DNA of 5,789 bases, taken from positions 1 to 5,789 of the forward strand of contig JAJZJJ010000227.1 of the NCBI GenBank assembly GCA_021810175.1, given 5' to 3'. How positions within the stretch are numbered: the first letter of the stretch is position 1; every line of letters starts with the position of its first letter. The notes below the pieces were generated by a model. It was not told the DNA's origin. It did no database searches and was given only the letters and a program-made list of their open reading frames with translations. This document shows, piece by piece, positions 1 through 4,876 of this stretch. Source of the DNA: Acidobacteriota bacterium (lineage in GTDB: Bacteria > Acidobacteriota > Terriglobia > Terriglobales > Acidobacteriaceae). Position numbers and translations under genes: made by a program.

Positions 1-1
1 G

Positions 2-280
2 CTGTATGCGCTGGATGCGCCGGCCATGGTGGTGGACGAGTATCTGCGGCGGGTGACGGTGCGGCATGGGCTCGCCGGAGAGAAGGCGAAATACGCGGAG
101 ATTCAGGCGCTGGCCGAGGCGGCCTTTACCGGGGAGCAGAACAGCGAATCGCCGACAGAACTGGCGCGGCACTACAACGAGTTTCACGCGCTGATGGTGC
201 AGGTTGGCAAGGCGCACTGCGGGCGGGTGGCGCGGTGCGAGGAATGTCCGCTGGCGTGGGATCTGAAGGCGCGCTCGTGA
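2..280 (+). CDS. Endonuclease III-like DNA repair protein (HhH-GPD family), 3' part only
   Basis: This is the C-terminal 92 residues of a gene that begins before the window; the frame is open from base 2 and ends at TGA 278-280. The visible text YALDAPAMVVDEYLRRVTVRHGL fits the part of HhH-GPD base-excision glycosylases just after the helix-hairpin-helix, where the catalytic aspartate sits in a VD-x-(Y/H)-x-x-R context; D12 of the fragment is the likely residue. The family removes damaged bases from DNA, often with AP-lyase activity, but the catalytic lysine that would separate lyase from simple glycosylase lies outside the window. The tail holds three cysteines spaced C-x5-C-x2-C (HCGRVARCEECPL), recalling the [4Fe-4S] loop of endonuclease III (C-x6-C-x2-C-x5-C), but the fourth cysteine is absent and the protein ends ten residues later. 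It probably belongs to the COG2231 branch rather than true Nth. It is 28 bp upstream of rdgB and may be co-transcribed with it. Confidence 0.8.
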   Translation: MYALDAPAMVVDEYLRRVTVRHGLAGEKAKYAEIQALAEAAFTGEQNSESPTELARHYNEFHALMVQVGKAHCGRVARCEECPLAWDLKARS

Positions 281-308
281 GGGCGAGCGGGGATGCGAGA
301 CTGGGAGT

Positions 309-956
309 ATGACTCTGACGATCTACGCTGCGACCAGCAATGTGGGCAAGCTGCGCGATTTTGCGGTGGCGGCCGGCGAGAGCGAATTTGCGATTGAGCC
401 GCTGCCCGGGCTGGAGGCGATTCCGGCACCGGAGGAAAACGAGGCGACGTTTGCCGGAAATGCCCAGCTGAAGGCCGCGTACTACAGCCGCGTGGCGGCG
501 GAGCGGGGTAAGGCGGCGCTGGTGCTGGCGGACGATTCGGGGCTGGAAGTGGATGCTCTGGATGGCGCGCCGGGGGTGCGTTCGGCTCGCTACGCGCAAG
601 ATGCTGGATTTGAGCCGCACGAAGCGCCGGACGGGCGGGCGCGGAGCACGGATGAGCGGAACAATCTGTTCCTGCTGGAGCAGATGCGGGGGATGGAGCG
701 GCGAACGGCCCGCTACCACTGCGTGCTGGCGCTGGCGAGGGCGGGCAAGGTACTGGCGACGGCGGATGGTTCGGTGGAGGGCGAGATTCTGAGTGCGCCA
801 CAGGGCAGCGGGGGATTTGGGTACGATCCGCTGTTTTTTCTACCGGAACTGGGGCGGACCATGGCGGAGATTTCGCTGGAAGAAAAGCACACGCTGAGTC
901 ATCGGGGGCGCGCGTTCCGGGCGCTGCTGCCGAAGCTGAAGCGGATCCTGGACTGA
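309..956 (+). CDS. rdgB: Non-canonical purine NTP pyrophosphatase, RdgB/HAM1 family
   Basis: A cytoplasmic house-cleaning enzyme of 215 residues (E. coli RdgB has 197). The family hydrolyses dITP, ITP and XTP to the monophosphate plus pyrophosphate, keeping deaminated purines out of DNA and RNA. The family signatures appear in order: the N-terminal nucleotide-binding strand IYAATSNVGKLRDF (residues 5-18), ENEATFAGNAQLKA (43-55), the metal/general-base motif LADDSGLEVDAL (73-84), GAPGVRSARYA (86-96), the base-recognition stretch GGFGYDPLFFLPE (168-180), and the C-terminal AEISLEEKHTLSHRGRA (186-202). The ATG at 309 is right because the first motif begins five residues in. GGGAG at 303-307 gives only one base of spacing, so initiation may lean on GGGG at 289-292 or on coupling to the upstream gene. 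The insert around residues 97-115 (AQDAGFEPHEAPDGRARST) accounts for some of the extra length. No frame problem is seen. Confidence 0.95.
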   Translation: MTLTIYAATSNVGKLRDFAVAAGESEFAIEPLPGLEAIPAPEENEATFAGNAQLKAAYYSRVAAERGKAALVLADDSGLEVDALDGAPGVRSARYAQDAGFEPHEAPDGRARSTDERNNLFLLEQMRGMERRTARYHCVLALARAGKVLATADGSVEGEILSAPQGSGGFGYDPLFFLPELGRTMAEISLEEKHTLSHRGRAFRALLPKLKRILD

Positions 957-1018
957 AGAAACTGGCGCGCGGGCGGCCGGATGTGAGGGATTGCGGAAGT
1001 TTTGGCGCGCCACTCCAC

Positions 1019-1043
1019 AACCGTTAACTGAAGCGGTTAAAAT
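1019..1043 (+). promoter_or_regulatory. Possible promoter/operator upstream of the lactonase-fucP unit
   Basis: The 120-bp gap between rdgB and the lactonase (957-1076) has no gene. AACCG (1019-1023) and CGGTT (1034-1038) form a 5-bp inverted repeat with a 10-bp spacer that contains the palindrome GTTAAC (1023-1028). TAAAAT at 1038-1043 resembles a sigma-70 -10 box and overlaps the right arm; no good -35 box is seen 16-18 bp upstream. An operator overlapping a -10 would suit a sugar-responsive repressor, but this is inferred from position. The gap also holds the perfect 10-bp palindrome TGGCGCGCCA (1003-1012); no clear rdgB terminator is visible. Confidence 0.3.
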
Positions 1044-1076
1044 GCCGCCATTCCGAAGAAAGGTTGTAAGGGGACC

Positions 1077-1907
1077 GTGGAACGCATTGACGCGCACCAC
1101 CATTTTTGGCGCTACTCGGCGGCCGAGTACGAGTGGATCGACGAAGACATGGCCGCGATCCGGCGGGATTTTTTGCCGGAGGACCTGAACCGGGAGATGG
1201 CCGCAGCGGGCGTGAGCCGGGTGATTTCTGTGGAAGCCCGGCAGAGCCTGCGGGAGACGGAGTGGCTGCTGGAGTTGGCTGCCGCGCATGCGTGGATTGC
1301 GGGCGTGGTCGGCTGGGCGCCGCTGACGGACGCCGGAGTGGGTGAAGTGCTGGCGCGGCTGGCGGCGAATCCGCGGCTGCGCGGCATTCGCCAGGTGCTG
1401 CAGGGCGGACCGGACGCCTACATGGAGCGGGCGGATTTCAACGCGGGGATGGCGTGCCTGCACGGCCTGGGGCTGACGTACGACATTCTGATCGTGCACC
1501 ATCAGCTGCCGGCGGCGATTCGACTGGTGGACCGGCATCCGGCGCAGATGTTTGTGCTGGATCACATTGCCAAGCCGCCGATTCGCGCCGGCGCGATGCA
1601 GCCGTGGGCGCAGAACATGGCGGAGATGGCGCGGCGGCCCAACGTGTTCTGCAAGCTTTCCGGTGTGGTGACGGAGGCGGATTACGCAGGCTGGACGTAC
1701 GAGCGGATTCTGCCGTACATGGAGACGGCGCTGGAGGCTTTCGGCCCCCAACGGATGCTCTTTGGGTCGGACTGGCCGGTTTGCCGGGTGGCGACGACCT
1801 ACTCCGACTGGATTGCGAATGTGGAGCGATTCGCCGCGAGACTTTCCGAAGGGGAGCGCCAGGCGCTCTTCCACGACAACGCTGTTCGCGCTTACCGCCT
1901 TGCATAG
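1077..1907 (+). CDS. L-fuconolactonase-like amidohydrolase (COG3618)
   Basis: A 276-residue TIM-barrel metal-dependent hydrolase of the amidohydrolase superfamily. The N-terminus IDAHHHFW (4-11) carries the metal-binding His motif of strand 1. Further family landmarks are HHQLP (141-145), LDHIAKPPI (161-169), FCKLSGVV (191-198) and, at the end of the barrel, LFGSDWPVC (228-236) with the conserved Asp. The motif set is that of L-fuconolactonase and L-rhamnono-gamma-lactonase, which open a sugar lactone to the free acid in non-phosphorylating deoxy-sugar catabolism. The FucP-type transporter 22 bp downstream favours fuconolactone, though rhamnonolactone or another aldonolactone is possible. The start is GTG at 1077: AAGGGG (1068-1073) lies 3 bp upstream and the HHH motif starts six residues in, so no later start would serve. 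The gene ends in TAG at 1905-1907 and is very probably the first gene of a two-gene operon. Confidence 0.88.
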   Translation: MERIDAHHHFWRYSAAEYEWIDEDMAAIRRDFLPEDLNREMAAAGVSRVISVEARQSLRETEWLLELAAAHAWIAGVVGWAPLTDAGVGEVLARLAANPRLRGIRQVLQGGPDAYMERADFNAGMACLHGLGLTYDILIVHHQLPAAIRLVDRHPAQMFVLDHIAKPPIRAGAMQPWAQNMAEMARRPNVFCKLSGVVTEADYAGWTYERILPYMETALEAFGPQRMLFGSDWPVCRVATTYSDWIANVERFAARLSEGERQALFHDNAVRAYRLA

Positions 1908-1909
1908 GC

Positions 1910-1923
1910 AAAAAAAAAGGAAA
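1910..1923 (+). promoter_or_regulatory. A-rich ribosome binding site setting a TTG start for fucP
   Basis: Nine adenines (1910-1918) run into GGAAA, giving an AAGGAAA Shine-Dalgarno inside the 22-bp gap after the lactonase stop. AGGA (1918-1921) is 8 bp from TTG at 1930-1932, a near-ideal spacing. No ATG or GTG in this frame is as well placed: the frame is open far upstream inside the lactonase gene, but that part is out-of-frame lactonase coding sequence. This site is therefore the reason for starting the transporter at TTG 1930. Confidence 0.7.
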
Positions 1924-1929
1924 CCCGCA

Positions 1930-3267
1930 TTGAACTCGAGCCCTGTTGTATCCCAGTCCACGGCGCATTCCGGCACTGATCGGCCGCGTCTGATTCCTTC
2001 GGGACAGATGATCGCGTTTGTCATGGTTACTGTGCTGTTTTTTCTGTGGGCAATCCCGAACAATCTGAACGATATTCTGATCCGCCAGTTCATGACGTCG
2101 TTTTCGCTGAGCCGGCTGCAGGCGGGGCTGGTGCAGTCGGCGTTTTACATGGGGTATTTTCTGCTGGCGATTCCGGCGGGTATGCTGACGCATCGGGCGG
2201 GATACAAGGCCGGAATTCTGACCGGGCTGCTGCTGTTTGCGACGGGCGCGGTGCTGTTCTGGCCGGCGGCGATTGTGGACCGGTACTCCTTCTTTCTGGT
2301 GGCGCTGTTTGTGATCGCCAGCGGGCTCTCGTTTCTGGAGACGTCGGCGAATCCGTTTATCGCGGAGATGGGCGATCCACGCACCTCCGAACGACGGCTC
2401 AATCTGGCGCAGGCGTTCAACCCGGTGGGATCGATCAGCGGGGCGTTTCTGGGGACTATGTTTATTTTTTCCGGACGCGAACCGGACGCGGCGCAGGTGA
2501 CGGCGATGAAGGCGGCGCATCGTTACCAGGCCTTTATGCATTCGGAGACGCTGCGGGTGGTGCATCCGTACGTGGTGCTGGCCGGAGTGGTGTTTGTGTG
2601 GGCCATTCTGATTGGGCTGACGAAGTTTCCGAAGGTGGGCACAGAGCGGACGGAGCATGTGCCAGGAGCGGCCGGACCTCCGGGGCGGCTCCTCCAGACC
2701 CACTTTGTGACCGCGGTGCTGGCGCAATTTCTTTATGTGGGCGCTCAGGTAGGGACGTGGAGTTACTACATCCAGTATTCGCAGGAGTACACGAAGATCG
2801 GTGAGCGGGAGGCCGGGTATTTGCTGACCGGAACGCTGGTCGCCTTCGCGCTGGGGCGCTTCTTCTCCGCCTGGCTGATGAAGCTGGTGAAGCCGGATCG
2901 GCTGATGGCAGCCTACGCGGTCATCAACGCGATGCTGGCGACGGTGGCGGTGCTGCATCCAGGCTGGGTGGGGACGTGGTGCATCTTTGTGTCGAGCTTC
3001 TTCATGTCGCTGATGTATCCGACAATTTTCGCGCTGGGCATCAAGGGGCTGGGCGACAAGACAAAGATTGGCGGCTCGATCATCGTGATGTCCATTGTGG
3101 GCGGGGCGGTGCTGACACCGGCCATGGGCAAGCTTTCCGAGATGAGCGGCGGAGTGGCGCTGGCGTACGCGGTTCCGGCGGTCTGCTACTGCGGCGTGGC
3201 GCTGTATTCGCTGCTGACGTCGCAGCCGCGGGGCCTTGCCGGGCTGGAGCCGGTTGCCGGCGATTAG
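1930..3267 (+). CDS. fucP: L-fucose:H+ symporter, FucP-type MFS transporter
   Basis: An inner-membrane major facilitator of 445 residues when started at TTG 1930 (E. coli FucP has 438). About 12 hydrophobic segments are seen, split by a hydrophilic loop near residues 232-258. FucP hallmarks are clear: LFFLWAIPNNLNDILIRQF (36-54), QAGLVQSAFYMGYFLLAIPAG (64-84), YKAGILTGL (92-100), SGLSFLETSANPF (131-143), RLNLAQAFNPVGSI (156-169), VLAQFLYVGAQVGTWSYYI (263-281) and YPTIFALGIKGLGDKTKIGGSIIVMSIVGGA (363-393). Asp46 and Glu135 of E. coli FucP, both needed for proton-coupled transport, match D48 and E137 here, a constant offset that supports the chosen start. Related FHS-family members carry glucose or galactose, so specificity rests partly on the lactonase next door. 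The residue 183-203 loop (GREPDAAQVTAMKAAHRYQAF) is polar and variable. The gene ends in TAG at 3265-3267, directly at the left edge of the structured element. Confidence 0.9.
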   Translation: MNSSPVVSQSTAHSGTDRPRLIPSGQMIAFVMVTVLFFLWAIPNNLNDILIRQFMTSFSLSRLQAGLVQSAFYMGYFLLAIPAGMLTHRAGYKAGILTGLLLFATGAVLFWPAAIVDRYSFFLVALFVIASGLSFLETSANPFIAEMGDPRTSERRLNLAQAFNPVGSISGAFLGTMFIFSGREPDAAQVTAMKAAHRYQAFMHSETLRVVHPYVVLAGVVFVWAILIGLTKFPKVGTERTEHVPGAAGPPGRLLQTHFVTAVLAQFLYVGAQVGTWSYYIQYSQEYTKIGEREAGYLLTGTLVAFALGRFFSAWLMKLVKPDRLMAAYAVINAMLATVAVLHPGWVGTWCIFVSSFFMSLMYPTIFALGIKGLGDKTKIGGSIIVMSIVGGAVLTPAMGKLSEMSGGVALAYAVPAVCYCGVALYSLLTSQPRGLAGLEPVAGD

Positions 3268-3269
3268 GA

Positions 3270-3290
3270 CCTGTTAACGCTACTGGGATG
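3270..3290 (+). repeat. Left terminal inverted repeat (P1 5' arm)
   Basis: Begins CCTGTTAAC, the inverse complement of GTTAACAGG at 3557-3565. Over 21 bases 18 match the right arm exactly, and the other three (3279, 3281, 3287) are G-U pairs if the + strand is transcribed. Pairing also resumes outside one mismatch: AGG at 3266-3268, which includes the last two bases of the fucP stop, is complementary to CCT at 3567-3569. Confidence 0.85.
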
Positions 3291-3296
3291 ATTGGC

Positions 3297-3396
3297 GTTG
3301 CGAGCGAAAATGCGGTCAGCAGAGGCGGAGTCCGAAGGCTGTGGCGGCCCCACTGTCGAGGACGACAACGCGGGATGGCCGCATTTTCGCCGCAAC
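3297..3396 (+). repeat. Long internal hairpin P2
   Basis: GTTGCG (3297-3302) and GCGAAAATGCGG (3304-3315) are the exact inverse complement of CGCAAC (3391-3396) and CCGCATTTTCGC (3379-3390); A3303 is the only bulge. TCA at 3316-3318 extends the stem by one U-G and two Watson-Crick pairs with TGG at 3376-3378. The enclosed 57 bases contain two short hairpins, GTGG/CCAC (3341-3353) and TGTCG/CGACA with loop AGGA (3354-3367). Confidence 0.85.
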
Positions 3397-3404
3397 CCGG
3401 GGTC

Positions 3405-3425
3405 CCCGGCGATGCAATCGCCGGG
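3405..3425 (+). repeat. Perfect 9-bp hairpin P3 with GCA loop
   Basis: CCCGGCGAT (3405-3413) and ATCGCCGGG (3417-3425) pair perfectly around a three-base GCA loop. It stands alone between P2 and P4. No T-run follows it on either strand, so it is not an ordinary intrinsic terminator. Confidence 0.85.
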
Positions 3426-3439
3426 ATGGAAGCCGAAGG

Positions 3440-3539
3440 GACGGGGGCCATTTTCCCCATTTCGTCGTCGATCGTCGCTAAGATACGCCCGGTATCTGTC
3501 ACTCCTCTCTCCTCGAACTGAGGAGAATGGCCCTCCGTC
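3440..3539 (+). repeat. Long internal hairpin P4 with nested hairpin
   Basis: Bases 3440-3456 (starting GACGG, ending TTTTCC) pair with 3522-3539 (starting GGAGAATGG, ending CCGTC). There are 17 pairs, one bulge at T3534 and one U-G pair (3453 with 3525). Inside it AGATAC (3481-3486) and GTATCT (3492-3497) form a perfect 6-bp hairpin with loop GCCCG. A competing hairpin, TCTCCTC (3508-3514) with GAGGAGA (3520-3526), uses part of the P4 right arm, so the two cannot form together. Confidence 0.8.
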
Positions 3540-3544
3540 GCCGC

Positions 3545-3565
3545 CATTCCAGTGGTGTTAACAGG
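3545..3565 (+). repeat. Right terminal inverted repeat (P1 3' arm)
   Basis: Ends GTTAACAGG and pairs with 3270-3290. It lies 6 bp from the moeA stop codon (CTA at 3572-3574 on the + strand). Flanking bases 3262-3269 and 3566-3573 show no clear target-site duplication, although the palindrome GTTAAC is present inside both arms. Confidence 0.85.
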
Positions 3566-3571
3566 CCCTGG

Positions 3572-4807
3572 CTAGAGCAGCAGCGCGGAGACGATCTCTC
3601 CGGGGGCGAGGCGATCGGCCGATTCCGGGACGACGAGGAAGGCATTGGCGCGCGCGGCGGCGGCCAGATCGCCGGAGCCCTGCCAGGGAATCCGGCGGAT
3701 ACGGGTTCCGGTGAAGCCGGGTTCGAGGCAGGCGGGCAGAAAGCGGGTGAGGCCAGGCTGGACGGCAACTTCTTCCGCGAGCGATGCCTGGCAGAAGCAC
3801 GGAGCGGCGTCTGCTTCTCCGCCAATGGCGCGCAGCAGAGGCGCGGCGAACAGGGCGCAGGTGACCATGGTGGAGATGGGATTGCCGGGAAGCCCGAAGA
3901 AAAAGGGGCCAGGAAGCTTGCCGAAGACCGTGGGCTTGCCGGGCTGGATCCGGACACCGGTAAAGAAGAACTCCGCGCCGAGGGCGAGCAGGGCCTGCTC
4001 GACGAAGTCAAATTTGCCCATGGAAACGCCGCCGGTCAGGAGGATGAGGTCGGACTGCGAGGCCCGGGTGATGGCGTCCTGAGTGAGGGCGGGATCGTCG
4101 GGGACAACGGGAAGGATTTCGGGAGCGCCTCCCGCGGCGGCGACCTGAGCAGCAAGCGAGAAGCTGTTGGAGTTGCGGATCTGATGCGGCAGCGGGGTGA
4201 CGGAAGGCTCGACCAGCTCGTCGCCAGTGGCGAGGATGGCCACGCGCGGGCGGGAAAAGACCTGGAGGGTGGAGTTACCGCAGGCCGCCGCAGCGGCAAT
4301 GTGGCTGGGACCAAGACGGACGCCGGAAGGAATGACCACGTCGCCGGTGCTGGCTTCGGAGCCGGCGGGAACGATGTTTTCTCCGGAAGAGATGGTTTTG
4401 CCCTGAGCGAGACTGACCTGATCCTGAGAGACGGCGACGTGCTCCAGCATGACAACGCAGTCGGCCCCGGGAGGGACTGCGGCGCCGGTCATGATTTCAA
4501 TGGCGCGGCCAGCGGGCAGGCCGCCGCCGCTCCAGGGCTGACCGGCGCGGAGCAAGCCAGCGATCTGGAGGGATCCGGCCCGCAGCTCGGCGGCTCGACA
4601 GGCGAAACCGTCGCGGGTGGAGCGGGGGAAGGGCGGCTGATCGCGGTCGGCGGTGACGGGTGTGGCCAGGACGCGTCCGGAAGCCTCCTGGAGAGGGACA
4701 GACTCCACTGGGCGAGGCGTAGAAGCAAGGCTGCCGATGTGGGATTGCACCAGGGCGGCGGCTTCAGGGTAGCCGAGAACGATGGATGGAGCAGCAGGCA
4801 TATCCAT
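3572..4807 (-). CDS. moeA: Molybdopterin molybdenumtransferase MoeA
   Basis: A 411-residue cytoplasmic enzyme, the same length as E. coli MoeA. The family inserts molybdate into adenylated molybdopterin, releasing AMP, in the last step of molybdenum cofactor synthesis. Signature blocks run in order: PPFPRSTRDGFA (58-69; family form is usually S-A-M-D-G-Y-A, catalytic Asp at D66), IEIMTGAAVPPGADCVV (103-119), GENIVPAGSEASTGDVV (142-158), RVAILATGDELVEP (188-201), IRNSNSFSL (210-218), LTGGVSMGKFDFVE (257-270), the MoCF_biosynth loop GVRIQPGKPTVFGKLPGPFFFGLPGNPISTMVT (284-316), and a C-terminal domain IV from about 340. The ATG at 4805-4807 is taken, but a second ATG two codons later (4799-4801) is equally possible because neither has a visible Shine-Dalgarno. 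A perfect hairpin ends 16 bp upstream. The gene converges on fucP across the structured element. No other Moco gene is in the window. Confidence 0.95.
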   Translation of the reverse strand: MDMPAAPSIVLGYPEAAALVQSHIGSLASTPRPVESVPLQEASGRVLATPVTADRDQPPFPRSTRDGFACRAAELRAGSLQIAGLLRAGQPWSGGGLPAGRAIEIMTGAAVPPGADCVVMLEHVAVSQDQVSLAQGKTISSGENIVPAGSEASTGDVVIPSGVRLGPSHIAAAAACGNSTLQVFSRPRVAILATGDELVEPSVTPLPHQIRNSNSFSLAAQVAAAGGAPEILPVVPDDPALTQDAITRASQSDLILLTGGVSMGKFDFVEQALLALGAEFFFTGVRIQPGKPTVFGKLPGPFFFGLPGNPISTMVTCALFAAPLLRAIGGEADAAPCFCQASLAEEVAVQPGLTRFLPACLEPGFTGTRIRRIPWQGSGDLAAAARANAFLVVPESADRLAPGEIVSALLL

Positions 4808-4823
4808 TGAGATTGTCGCAAAG

Positions 4824-4855
4824 GCAAAGAGCGCCGCTTGCGCGGCGCTCTTTGC
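4824..4855 (-). terminator. Perfect 14-bp hairpin, probable intrinsic terminator of the TPR gene
   Basis: GCAAAGAGCGCCGC (4824-4837) and GCGGCGCTCTTTGC (4842-4855) are exact inverse complements around a four-base loop (TTGC). It begins 21 bp after the stop codon of the TPR gene, in the orientation of that gene. On the - strand the stem's 3' side reads CTCTTTGCCTTTG, an interrupted T-rich stretch rather than a clean U-tract. The same hairpin sits just upstream of moeA, so it could also act within the moeA leader. Confidence 0.75.
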
Positions 4856-4876
4856 TGGGCTGAGGGCAACCGGCGA

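Larger units (their letters stand above)
3270..3565 (+). other. Candidate structured RNA or MITE-like element filling the convergent gap
   Basis: This 296-bp stretch lies between the stops of fucP (3267) and moeA (3572, opposite strand) and holds no credible gene. Its ends pair with each other (P1: 3270-3290 with 3545-3565, 21 pairs, three of them G-U). Inside are P2 (3297-3318 with 3376-3396, 21 pairs around one bulged A at 3303), P3 (3405-3413 with 3417-3425, 9 perfect pairs, GCA loop) and P4 (3440-3456 with 3522-3539, 17 pairs around one bulged T at 3534). Linkers of 6, 8, 14 and 5 bases at 3291-3296, 3397-3404, 3426-3439 and 3540-3544 make a closed four-way junction. Smaller hairpins sit inside P2 (3341-3353, 3354-3367) and P4 (3481-3497). 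I cannot assign it to a known RNA family from memory. Alternatives are a MITE with long terminal inverted repeats or an elaborate bidirectional terminator. The structure is seen directly; a role as RNA is inferred. Confidence 0.6.

Noticed and set aside
963..1012. TGGCGCGC (963-970) with GCGCGCCA (1005-1012) as an rdgB terminator
   Set aside because: The arms are 8 bp with a 34-base loop and no T-run follows. The right arm is part of a self-palindrome, so chance pairing in GC-rich DNA is likely.
1910..1918. A9 run as a site of slippage fusing the lactonase and fucP
   Set aside because: The lactonase ends in TAG at 1905-1907 before the run, so slippage there cannot join the two proteins. The run is better read as part of the A-rich ribosome site.
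1762..1929. Upstream extension of fucP by 56 codons into the lactonase gene
   Set aside because: The extension is out-of-frame translation of conserved lactonase sequence (the FGSDWPVC region onward). TTG 1930 has a well-spaced Shine-Dalgarno and gives a length and residue numbering that match E. coli FucP.
1438..2958. A 506-codon open frame on the - strand over the lactonase and fucP
   Set aside because: Arg/His/Gln/Pro-rich low-complexity translation with no domain; the + strand genes account for the sequence. The same holds for a 417-codon - strand frame at 840-2093.
3292..3561. An 89-codon + strand open frame within the structured element
   Set aside because: It has no ribosome site, its residues are dictated by the stem arms, and it shows no domain or transmembrane pattern.
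3527..4810. A 427-codon open frame on the + strand lying antisense over the whole of moeA
   Set aside because: It mirrors moeA codon structure in GC-rich DNA, is very rich in Gly/Ala/Arg/Glu/Asp without any recognisable domain, and moeA on the - strand matches its family from end to end.
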